NCBI GenBank assembly: GCA_018676675.1
Contig: JABHEG010000034.1
Location: 1-57,978 of the forward strand
Length of the DNA: 57,978 nt
Direction: 5' to 3'
From: Lentisphaerota bacterium
GTDB lineage: Bacteria > Verrucomicrobiota > Lentisphaeria > Oligosphaerales > JABHEG01
Shown here: positions 25,647 through 33,385 of the stretch, in pieces
How the letters are laid out: every line of letters starts with the position of its first letter
Position numbering within the stretch: the stretch's first letter is position 1
Position numbers and translations under genes: made by a program
The notes under the pieces: model-generated
What the model saw: only the letters and a program-made list of their open reading frames with translations
Database searches by the model: none
What the model was told of the DNA's origin: nothing

Positions 25647-26699
25647 TCATGTGTTCAGCTGCTGCAGCAGTCGCTCTGCCTGGTCGGGGTGGGCTGGACG
25701 CATGAAGCTCAGATGGCCACGGAGAAATCGGACCATATCTTCATCGGGGTGGTCAGATCTGGATTGGGCATGCACCATCGCGCGGATATAGCGGCGGACT
25801 CGTCGCGGGACACTGACCTTGTCGTTGACGACTAGCCCCGTCACAGTCTGACGGCTTCCTCGTCGGCAAATGCGTACCTTCTCCGGGGCCAGTTCGAAAC
25901 CCTCCTCAGCGAGGATCCTCCGGCATAGGGGAAGAAGGGAGAGAATCTGTTCGGGGCCCGAGAAGGTCATGTCATCGCCGTAGCGTGTGTAGGTGCCCCC
26001 AAACTTGGTTAGGAGGCCTGACAGGCGCCCATCCAGGCGCCGACAAATCAGATTGCTGATCATTGGGCTGGTCGGGGCTCCCTGTGGCAGTCTGCCCCGG
26101 AAGCAGCACAGCCCCGCCAGCTTTCCCGCTGTGTCGGCTGCGAATCCTGACTTGATGAACATGCCGTTGACGCGCTTGAAGGTGATGGTGGGGAAGAAGT
26201 CCCGGGCATCAAGGGCGATGACTATCGCCTTCTGTGTATGCTGCTCCGCGTTGGTGAAGATCGATCGTCCTTTGACGAAGCCGTGGGCTGCCGGATGGAT
26301 CTCCATCTGTTCCAGCACGCGTTCGAGGATTCGCCGTTGCACGAATTTGAGGACCCGGTCGGGCTCAGCAATTCTGCGTGGCGCCTTGCCCGGGCGATCG
26401 ATCTCGTGCACGGTGTACAACTCGCCCTGCTGGATCTGGGATAGAAGGAACCCGACTAGGGTTGGGTCGAGGCGGAGCCAACAACGGAAGAGGACACGGT
26501 CCAGTCGCCGTGCGCCCGGCACATCGCCCCACTCCGCGACTGCCGGGGGGAGTTCGAGCCGGGCGGGAAGACGGCTTCGCGGCAGGACATCATCCCCTGC
26601 ATACGGTTCCCATGGCCCGAGCACATCCTCGATGGCCTGGGAGGGGAACCTGCGCCTCGCTGGTGGCAGATGAAAGAGTTTTCGAAGAAGATTGAGCAC
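25647..26699 (-). CDS. Retron-type reverse transcriptase
   Basis: 350 residues from a GTG at 26699, chosen because AAAGG lies 9 bases upstream and because the only in-frame ATG (26867) falls inside the upstream ncRNA. RT motifs: retron region X NAEQH (150-154, NAxxH), motif A IALDARDFFP (Asp164), LPQGAPTSP (204-212), catalytic YGDD (240-243) and retron region Y VTG (286-288, TVTGLVVN). The N-terminal part has RRIAEPDRVLKFVQRRIL, the usual entry to the fingers. Retron RTs make multicopy RNA-DNA hybrids from an adjacent msr-msd RNA. YGDD replaces the common YADD. Length and motif order match retron RTs; group II intron maturase and HNH domains are absent. It lies directly upstream of the helicase gene. 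Confidence 0.93.
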   Translation of the reverse strand: MLNLLRKLFHLPPARRRFPSQAIEDVLGPWEPYAGDDVLPRSRLPARLELPPAVAEWGDVPGARRLDRVLFRCWLRLDPTLVGFLLSQIQQGELYTVHEIDRPGKAPRRIAEPDRVLKFVQRRILERVLEQMEIHPAAHGFVKGRSIFTNAEQHTQKAIVIALDARDFFPTITFKRVNGMFIKSGFAADTAGKLAGLCCFRGRLPQGAPTSPMISNLICRRLDGRLSGLLTKFGGTYTRYGDDMTFSGPEQILSLLPLCRRILAEEGFELAPEKVRICRRGSRQTVTGLVVNDKVSVPRRVRRYIRAMVHAQSRSDHPDEDMVRFLRGHLSFMRPAHPDQAERLLQQLNT

Positions 26700-26751
26700 A
26701 GGATTCGACCTTTGCGTCGTCCCGAACACCAATTGGAAGGGGCTTGGAAAG

Positions 26752-26890
26752 GGGCGGCTTCGAGGAGTTAACCAGACTCGCTCGTGGCGAAGCCGATTCA
26801 AGTCAGATCGAGCCGTGCCGATCTGACGGGTAGGTAAGGGGCACGCGCGGCGAAACACCGCACACATCTAAACGACCCCCGAAGCCGCCC
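26752..26890 (-). ncRNA. Candidate retron msr-msd RNA
   Basis: Predicted 139-nt RNA upstream of the RT gene. Its ends are an 11-base perfect inverted repeat: a1 GGGCGGCTTCG (26890-26880) and a2 CGAAGCCGCCC (26762-26752), with two more G:C-capable bases after one mismatch. Inside, 5' to 3': TTTAG with a candidate branching G at 26868; a hairpin at 26865-26843 with loop TGTTTCG on GCGG/CCGC (plus wobble pairs); a perfect 9-bp hairpin GTCAGATCG/CGATCTGAC (26827-26802); and a stem CGAG-c-GAGT/ACTC-CTCG just before a2 (26784-26761). From memory, the TTTC-containing loop resembles an msr loop of retron Ec86. Boundaries are inferred from pairing; RNA and msDNA are not demonstrated. Confidence 0.75.
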
Positions 26891-26898
26891 GTTGGCTT

Positions 26899-26927
26899 AC
26901 CTTAGCGAGGAACTCATCCGGGCGCAA
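26899..26927 (-). promoter_or_regulatory. Candidate promoter for retron RNA
   Basis: TTGCGC (26927-26922), a 17-base spacer and TAAGGT (26904-26899). A transcript starting about 7 bases downstream would begin almost exactly at the a1 arm (26890). The -10 is weak (3/6), but the position is what a retron would need. Confidence 0.35.
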
Positions 26928-26944
26928 CCGGTGTTCTTGCCTCA

Positions 26945-26965
26945 ACGGTATGGACGGGATACCGT
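26945..26965. repeat. Perfect 7-bp inverted repeat upstream of retron RNA
   Basis: ACGGTAT and ATACCGT flank a 7-base spacer (GGACGGG), about 18 bp upstream of the candidate -35 of the retron promoter. It could be an operator or the remains of a mobile-element boundary; nothing else distinguishes the two. Confidence 0.45.
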
Positions 26966-27012
26966 AGCTCGCCAGTCATGTTCAGTCCGATCTACCGGGA
27001 GCTGGGGCTCCA

Positions 27013-27321
27013 TTGTACCATTGCACGGCCATGCCTCGTGGGTTCTCAGATTTCATTCCTCGGGACCGTCTGGCCGAGGCGGACACCGGCGCATTTATCC
27101 CGCAAACGTATGGGATTCCGCATTGGCGCATACTCTCTCGCTCCGGTCGACACCACGGTGCTCCTGAAGGGCACCCGCTGTACGACTTGGGCACAGACCC
27201 GGGAGAGACCTCTCCGCTGGAAGATGAGGCCCTGCAACGGAAGTACGAGACGAAGCTCCGTGATCTGCTGACGCGTTACGGGGCTCCAGACTGCCACTTC
27301 AGCTGGCTTGGATTGGGGTAA
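27013..27321 (+). pseudogene. C-terminal remnant of a sulfatase gene
   Basis: An open frame of 102 codons without a plausible start ends in a recognisable sulfatase tail: PLYDLGTDPGETSPLEDEA, then KLRDLLTRYGAPD. In intact sulfatases this LYDL..DPGE segment lies within the last 100 or so residues. The catalytic N-terminal 350-400 residues are absent; that space is occupied by the retron RNA and RT on the opposite strand. The recognisable part begins near 27157, and upstream codons may be unrelated. Likely non-functional. It marks the probable edge of an insertion or replacement. Confidence 0.65.
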
Positions 27322-27455
27322 GGAGGGACAGTGCCAGACGAGCCTGGCCTTCGCCAGTTGTTCCGTCGCTCATATCTGAGAGCGTGACTTGTCTCCGGAT
27401 TCATGGAGCGCCGGTTCTCCTATAGTAGCTCCAGTAGGCGTGCAGTGCCGCCAGG

Positions 27456-27812
27456 TCAGCTCGGCAGCGGGGTCTTGTGCCCCTGCTCATCGACGCGGAC
27501 CAGCGTGACATGTGTCGAGAACACCACGTCTGCTTTGGCTGATCCTCCTTCACCACGGAATACATTCACCTCGTATTGCACTGAGGTGCGCCCCGTTTTG
27601 GTGCGGTCGACCTCGAAGCGGAGGATCGTTCCTTCGCCGACGCTCTTGCGGAATTCGACATTGTCCATCGCGATCGTGACAAAACTGCACCCGGGGAATT
27701 CCATGGTTGCCCCAATCCACGCGTGCTCGTCTACCCACTTGAGCAGGTTCCCGCCGAAGAGATAGCCATAGTGGTTCAGATGCTCCCGCATCACGAGTTT
27801 GTGGTTTTGCAT
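27456..27812 (-). CDS. Acyl-CoA thioesterase, hotdog fold (YciA/BACH-like)
   Basis: 118-residue single hotdog domain: HLNHYGYLFGGNLLKWVDEHAW contains the catalytic NxxGxxFGG...D pattern, followed by VTIAMDNVEFRKSVGEGTILRFEV and the third strand VQYEVNVFRGE. Such enzymes hydrolyse medium- to long-chain acyl-CoA in the cytoplasm. Length is slightly short for YciA but the domain is complete. It is divergent from the large secreted propeller protein across 67 bp, with no evident functional link. Confidence 0.9.
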   Translation of the reverse strand: MQNHKLVMREHLNHYGYLFGGNLLKWVDEHAWIGATMEFPGCSFVTIAMDNVEFRKSVGEGTILRFEVDRTKTGRTSVQYEVNVFRGEGGSAKADVVFSTHVTLVRVDEQGHKTPLPS

Positions 27813-27879
27813 GGTAGTGTCAACCTGTTCCGCTTACGGCAACCTCTGCCGTCATTCTGAAAAGCCCGGAGGGTCCATT

Positions 27880-30800
27880 ATGGTACGGCTTTCATTCGTC
27901 TTGGCAATAGGACTCCCTTCATCTATCACGGAGATCAGTTCATTGAACACCATCAGCCGCTTCTCGATGGTCATTGCCCTGGCTTGCGGCATCCGGCTTC
28001 TCGCGGCCGAACCGCCGCTGCTCAACAACCCATCGGCGAAGGGAGAGGCCGGGAAACCTGCCCCAACTGCATGGCGCGTGTTCTCCACTGATGGGCGTTA
28101 CGAACACGCTGTTGACACCACTGTGTACCATTCACCCCCCAGTTCCGGACGCATTCGAGGCTTTTCCGGCACGGGGCGAGCCTGCTTCTCTACGTTGGGA
28201 ATGCGGGTGATCACGGTGGAACCCTACTACCGACTGAGTTTCTGGTACCGTTGCGGGCGTAAGGCACGGTTGCACGGTTTCGTTCGCTTCAAGGATGCGG
28301 CGAAGCCAGATCCCACGGGGAACGGCTTCCACATGTTCAGATTTTACATGGAAGGTAAGCCCGACGTCTGGACCCAGTTTGATCGGAACTTCGAGGTCCC
28401 GGAGGAGCGCCGCGCCGCGCATCCCAAGGCTCGAGTCGAGCTGACGCTCTACGGCGATCCGGGAGGCACGGCGTGGTTTGACGACCTTGAGTTTGAGCTT
28501 GGTCAACCCCCTCCTCCTCCTCCTCCGGACCCCCTGAGGACGCCCATCACTGAGCTCAAGGACCTGCAGCTCAAGACCCCTCTGGCGTATGACGGTGCTG
28601 CAACTGCGGTGATTGTTCCGTCGTCTCACGCGCATGGCAGGGCTGCGGCCCGCGCGCTTGCCGAACAGATCCAGAAACAAATAGGTGTCCTCCTGCCCAT
28701 CCGTGAAGATGTGACAGACGACGAGATCCTGCGCATGTCACATGTCATTGCCGTCGGCAACATGCCGACCAGTCCTTTCATCGAGTTCTTGTACCGGCGG
28801 CACTACACCTACCTTGACCGACACTACCCGGGGAAGAACGGGCATGTGGTCCGGACGGTGCACAATCCGTTTGGGCATGGTCACAATGTCGTCCTTCTCG
28901 GGGGGAGCGACGACCGCGGGGTGGATAAGGCTGTAGGTGTGTTCCTCGCCAAGCTGACTGCAAGCCCGGATGGCGTGTTGGGATGGACTATGGACATCGG
29001 TCTCGGCGAGGGCATGGTCCCCCCGAAGCCCGGCGAACGCGTCAAAGCCTGGAGTGAATTCGAGGCCAAGCCTGGCTACTTCGGGTGGAACCCGATCAGC
29101 AAAGACTTCGCTCTGTATTTCATGACCGCCGATCCCGCCTATCTCGACGACGTACGCAAACTGGTCTTCCCCAAGGGCGACACGACCGACCCACGCCTGG
29201 TCGACGGAGACCGCATGGTCGAGGATCCACGCCGGCCTCTGCGGGAAGCCTATCACTACAAGTGCCACATCACGCCATTGACCTGGGACTTGGTTGAGGA
29301 AAGTCCGGAGTTCACGGATGAGGAACGACTTTACATCACCAATGAACTGCGCCTTCAGCAGGCGAAGCTGAACACTGGTACCCCCGCCGCCTTCTCCAAG
29401 AACGGCCGGTTGCCTGACCGGCACGCGATCCATGAAATCCTGAGCATTTGGAGTGGCAGCCGTTACTTCGCCTATTCCTACCCCGACATCGTGTGGTCAG
29501 AGCGGATGATGTTGGCCTGCAAGGGCTTTGAGTTGAACTACCAGACCCCTGCTTCGTCGACGCCTCGCATCCAGACCGGTACGGTCATGTGGCCGCTCCA
29601 GGAACTGGCCATCTACGCGGGATTGGACGACTACTTTGCCCCCGGCGGGGTCTTTGAGGCGCGTCTGCGCAAGTGGATGTCGGTGGGCGAGGAAGTCGTC
29701 AAACACCAGTGGAACTACACCATGCTTCGGTCCGCCGCACATTTGCTTCGGGATGGCGGTGTGCTCTCGCTTGTGCCTAACCCAGGCGAGCAGTCGTTTC
29801 GGGTCGGGCAAGCCTACGCTGGCGATCTTGAGCCCAAGCCTCTGGGCGCGACCTGCGGTTTGCAGGCCTTCCCTCTGTTTGCGCCGCGCTACAACGACAC
29901 CCACATGGGGCCGGTGCTAGACGAAGCCATCGAGTTTGTCATCTACCGGTCATCCATGGAGGAGGCCCGGAAACAACACCTGATGCTCTACGGTTACTAT
30001 GAAGGCTCAAAGTCTCGTCCACGTGTCAACTCGATTCTCAATTACCAGCAGAATGGCGTCCGACTCCTGGCGCGAGGAAGCACCAACGAGCTTCAGATTC
30101 TCAGAGGCGGTCTGCGTGAACACGGCCCCGCCCATGGGGCCGCTCTCAAGGCAGTGGCCGACTTTGGGGCTTGCGCGTATTCTCGGACAACTGTGCCGGA
30201 CCATGATTTCTGCGTGTGGGATCGCTCGCTCTTCATCTTCCGAGACGAAGCGCTTGTCGTGTTCGACCGTGCGACGATGGGTGAGGCAGGAGATTTCGAG
30301 ATCACTCTCCCGTGGTCCATCGGTACATCCGCCAATGTCCAAGCCGACGGTTGTCGGTGGACTGCCGGAGAACGGCAATGTGCCGTGGTCGGTGCCGACG
30401 CCTGCAGCAGCGGTCCGCGGAGTGTGCGTTTCTCCCGTCGGAAGCAGCTACAAGCTGGCGATGAAGAGACGTTCTTTTCGTTGCTGACCAGTGTGCCGGG
30501 GGATGGACCCCCTCCGCGGATCACGCGACTGGCGGCAAATGTGGCCGCAGTCCAAGCGTCAAGCCGGGCAGTTGTTGCTGTGGGCGCTTTTGCCACGGAT
30601 GGCCTTTCGGCGACGGCAGAGGCCTGTGTGTTCGGTGAGGCGCATTGGCGCATGATCCAGGGCACGGAGCTGAATGCCTCAGGTGTCCGACTCCAGGCAA
30701 CAGCCCCGGTAGATGCTGAGGTGGATATCGCTGGCGGCACATTGCAGGTGACGGCCCGCGATCGGGTGGCCACAGTAACCGTAAGCGGGGGTGCGGTGGG

Positions 30801-33186
30801 TACGCTCACGTGTCCCGCCGGAGAGACGGTGATCATACCACTGACTGGCATCGACGGGGTAGCCATCGCCGCATGTTTGAGGGCCCTCGTCCAGCGTGCG
30901 CTGGAGCAGAAGACTGACACTGTGGACGTTGCCGACGAGGGCGTGAAGACGGCGAGTTTCGGGATCTCCTGGCAAGCCCAGCTTGACGGCGAGATCACTG
31001 GCCTGCTGACGACGGTCGACGGTCGTGTCCTGGCCGGAAGTAGCACGGGTGAGATTGGCTGCTTTGACGTGAAGGGGAAGCAGTTGTGGCAGTTCCGCGC
31101 GAGGGCTGCTGTGTATGCCCTTGCGGCTGGGGCTATCGGCGGGGAGCCAGTTTTTCTTGCCGGTTCCGACGACGAACATCTCTATGCGTTCGACCAGGAT
31201 GGCACCCTCCGTTGGCAGGCCAAAGCACAGGTCTCCCAGTGGATGGCGCATCATCACTCCTACTGGACCATGGGAAACAAAGCCAAGGTACGCAAGATCC
31301 TGATCACCGATATTGATGGCGATGCCAAGACCGACATTTTTCTGGGCACTGGTGGCAGTGCCGTTGAGCGCTTCGATGAGACTGGCCGTTCCCTCTGGTT
31401 GACTACGTACCACTATGGAACGCCATCGTCGCTTCTGGCTGTTGATGCGGTTTCCGGACACGCCGGTCTTGAGCTTGTCGCGGGTGCGTTCAGCAGCAGC
31501 TATGACAGCACGGTCCGTGTTCTCGATCCTGCGTCCGGCAACGTGCTCCGCACATTTGGGGGGCGGTATCCGTCGGACACACCCGACCTGCTCAAGCATC
31601 GGCCCAACGCGTTCTCCCAGGGCAATGCGTTTCTGCATCGTGTGGTGCTGTCGGAAGACGTCAATGGGATACTGCGAATTCTCTGCGGGTCGAACTGGAA
31701 CCAGATCTGCATGAATGATGCTGTGAGCGGCAAGGCGCTGTGGTGCAGGGATATCGGCTCTGGCGGGAGCCGTTCCAAGCTGGGAGAGCACATCCCGGGT
31801 GTCGCGCTGAGCGACCTTGATGCGGACGGGATTGCCGATGCTGTTGCGGGTTTCGGCAACGGTTGGGTGACTGCGCTGTCGGGACGTGATGGGAGCCAGC
31901 TCTGGGCGACCCGGCTGATACGCCCCGTGTGCAGCTTCAGTGGCACTCCGGCCGATGGGGCTTTCCTGGCCGGTTGCGACGATGGCACCTGGATTCAGCT
32001 GGACGCCTCTGGCACGGTCACCCACCAGCGCCAGCTTGCAGGTCGACCCACCCTATGTGCCCGTCTGCAGGACGTTTCTGTCTCGGCGGGGCAGTGGATT
32101 GCTGCGGACAAGCGGGGGCGTCTCGTGGCCCTGCAACCGGGAGTTCCCGACGCGCGTTGGTCCTACGGCTTGCCGACGATGCCGTTGGCGTTGCGTTGTC
32201 AGGCTGACGGCAGGAAACCTGAGCCCTTGATGCTGGCAGCGGCTGCCAATGGGACGTTTGTCGGAGCCGTTCCCGCGCCCGCCAAAGCATGGATGATCAC
32301 GCCTCCCGCAGACGCCAAGATTGCCTTGCTTGACGACCGCGGGGCTACGGTCGAACACAATGGTGTTACGCTACTGCTGCACGGTCTGGGCACCACGCGC
32401 TGGGGCTTGATTAACGGAAATCAACTACGGATTGAGAGCGACGTGGCGGGTCCGCTCATCGTGGCAGTCGAGTCGGGGCCTTTCCCTTCCGGCTATAGCT
32501 CGCGGGTGTTGCCGGCGGAGGAACGCTGGGAAACGGTGCGCACAGACGGTGCCGAATTCGTGATCTACCAGAACGAAGTGGTCTACTTCAAGCCGGAACT
32601 GGCAGGGCAGTGGTTCGAGACGGACCGCCTCGTCTCAGCCGCTGGCGACTACGAGCTCTGGGCCGAGTTCTACTGCTCGGGCCACCGGGGCATCTGCGAC
32701 GTCTTCCTGGACGGTAAGCTGATGTGCCGGAATCTCGACCTCTATCGGTCGAAACGCGTTTTCTGGACGGAGCCGATGCGCCTTGGCAGGGCGACTCTCA
32801 AGGCCGGGAAGCACACGATTCGGTTTGTCTTGCGTGGGAAGCGTCCGGAGGCAAAGGCACAGATATTGAGCGTGCGGTCGGTGGTGCTGATTCCGGCCAC
32901 CTGGGACACGCGCCCAAGCTGCCGCGTTGAGAGCGGGAAGCATGGGCTGGGGGTGACCTGGAGTCAGGGCACCAACACGTTCCGAGCGTTCTTCCGAGGG
33001 GGAGGCGCCGGCACCGCTTCCTGGGACGGCCTAATCACTGATGCGGCGGCCTGTTCGGTGGTGACCGACCAGAACGGCCCCATCTATCACGAGGTCCGCA
33101 AGGGCACCACGCTTCAGTGGCAAGGTACTCCTTTGGTCGAACTCGCCGAGCCCAACTCGGTTCGTTCACTGCCCCGGCTGGACTGA
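27880..33186 (+). CDS. Very large secreted protein: CBM-like, toroid-like and beta-propeller domains
   Basis: 1,768 residues from an ATG with GGAGGG 6 bases upstream. A hydrophobic segment in the first 45 residues suggests a signal peptide. Residues about 50-205 form a CBM-like sandwich (YYRLSFWYRC, AWFDDLEF), then a polyproline linker (about 209-216). About 225-370 resembles the alpha/beta N-terminal subdomain of alpha-glucuronidase/DUF4838-type proteins (HVIAVGNMP, NVVLLGGSDDRGVDKA). About 380-1020 is a helical then beta-sandwich region like heparinase/alginate-lyase toroid proteins, but I cannot place catalytic residues. About 1035-1500 is a PQQ/FG-GAP-like beta-propeller (VLAGSSTGEIGCFD, ITDIDGDAKTDIF, DLDADGIADAVAG). 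The C-terminus has another CBM-like domain (LKAGKHTIRFVLRG). Possibly a polysaccharide lyase or sensor; not proven. Confidence 0.7.
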   Translation: MVRLSFVLAIGLPSSITEISSLNTISRFSMVIALACGIRLLAAEPPLLNNPSAKGEAGKPAPTAWRVFSTDGRYEHAVDTTVYHSPPSSGRIRGFSGTGRACFSTLGMRVITVEPYYRLSFWYRCGRKARLHGFVRFKDAAKPDPTGNGFHMFRFYMEGKPDVWTQFDRNFEVPEERRAAHPKARVELTLYGDPGGTAWFDDLEFELGQPPPPPPPDPLRTPITELKDLQLKTPLAYDGAATAVIVPSSHAHGRAAARALAEQIQKQIGVLLPIREDVTDDEILRMSHVIAVGNMPTSPFIEFLYRRHYTYLDRHYPGKNGHVVRTVHNPFGHGHNVVLLGGSDDRGVDKAVGVFLAKLTASPDGVLGWTMDIGLGEGMVPPKPGERVKAWSEFEAKPGYFGWNPISKDFALYFMTADPAYLDDVRKLVFPKGDTTDPRLVDGDRMVEDPRRPLREAYHYKCHITPLTWDLVEESPEFTDEERLYITNELRLQQAKLNTGTPAAFSKNGRLPDRHAIHEILSIWSGSRYFAYSYPDIVWSERMMLACKGFELNYQTPASSTPRIQTGTVMWPLQELAIYAGLDDYFAPGGVFEARLRKWMSVGEEVVKHQWNYTMLRSAAHLLRDGGVLSLVPNPGEQSFRVGQAYAGDLEPKPLGATCGLQAFPLFAPRYNDTHMGPVLDEAIEFVIYRSSMEEARKQHLMLYGYYEGSKSRPRVNSILNYQQNGVRLLARGSTNELQILRGGLREHGPAHGAALKAVADFGACAYSRTTVPDHDFCVWDRSLFIFRDEALVVFDRATMGEAGDFEITLPWSIGTSANVQADGCRWTAGERQCAVVGADACSSGPRSVRFSRRKQLQAGDEETFFSLLTSVPGDGPPPRITRLAANVAAVQASSRAVVAVGAFATDGLSATAEACVFGEAHWRMIQGTELNASGVRLQATAPVDAEVDIAGGTLQVTARDRVATVTVSGGAVGTLTCPAGETVIIPLTGIDGVAIAACLRALVQRALEQKTDTVDVADEGVKTASFGISWQAQLDGEITGLLTTVDGRVLAGSSTGEIGCFDVKGKQLWQFRARAAVYALAAGAIGGEPVFLAGSDDEHLYAFDQDGTLRWQAKAQVSQWMAHHHSYWTMGNKAKVRKILITDIDGDAKTDIFLGTGGSAVERFDETGRSLWLTTYHYGTPSSLLAVDAVSGHAGLELVAGAFSSSYDSTVRVLDPASGNVLRTFGGRYPSDTPDLLKHRPNAFSQGNAFLHRVVLSEDVNGILRILCGSNWNQICMNDAVSGKALWCRDIGSGGSRSKLGEHIPGVALSDLDADGIADAVAGFGNGWVTALSGRDGSQLWATRLIRPVCSFSGTPADGAFLAGCDDGTWIQLDASGTVTHQRQLAGRPTLCARLQDVSVSAGQWIAADKRGRLVALQPGVPDARWSYGLPTMPLALRCQADGRKPEPLMLAAAANGTFVGAVPAPAKAWMITPPADAKIALLDDRGATVEHNGVTLLLHGLGTTRWGLINGNQLRIESDVAGPLIVAVESGPFPSGYSSRVLPAEERWETVRTDGAEFVIYQNEVVYFKPELAGQWFETDRLVSAAGDYELWAEFYCSGHRGICDVFLDGKLMCRNLDLYRSKRVFWTEPMRLGRATLKAGKHTIRFVLRGKRPEAKAQILSVRSVVLIPATWDTRPSCRVESGKHGLGVTWSQGTNTFRAFFRGGGAGTASWDGLITDAAACSVVTDQNGPIYHEVRKGTTLQWQGTPLVELAEPNSVRSLPRLD

Positions 33187-33210
33187 GCACCGTCGGCTGC
33201 ACGGCCGGAA

Positions 33211-33321
33211 CTGTACGCCGCACGGCCCCCCGGCAGTCGGGGCGTGGCAGCCCCTCCCACGTTGGGAACAGCTCGTTGAGGGTGGCCAGATCAATGTGGG
33301 AGGCGGTGCCATCCGCCGATT
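33211..33321. repeat. Intergenic repeat cluster (D copy 2 and C copy 2)
   Basis: The 199-bp gap between two convergent genes contains CTGTACGCCGCACGGCC (from 33211), a match to the arm at 19252, and an inverted pair CCTCCCACGTTG (about 33254) / CAATGTGGGAGG (33293-33304). The right part, 33291-33321, is the reverse complement of 4429-4459 with one mismatch. No gene is seen. It looks like a composite of palindromic multicopy elements. Confidence 0.7.
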
Positions 33322-33385
33322 TTGAGGTACTGCATTCTTTTCCACATTGACCGATCGGTCGAGGGGGGAGCCTGCAAGAAGATGC

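Noticed and set aside
25647..26699. Group II intron or diversity-generating retroelement RT
   Set aside because: No maturase/HNH domain, no domain V-like RNA, no template/variable repeat pair; NAxxH and VTG motifs and the upstream RNA favour a retron.
26700..26867. N-terminal extension of the reverse transcriptase from the ATG at 26867
   Set aside because: It overlaps the predicted msr-msd RNA, has no RT similarity, and a GTG with a Shine-Dalgarno sequence lies downstream.
30093..32025. Long minus-strand frames opposite the propeller protein
   Set aside because: Plus strand has propeller motifs and a good ribosome binding site; minus frames have none.
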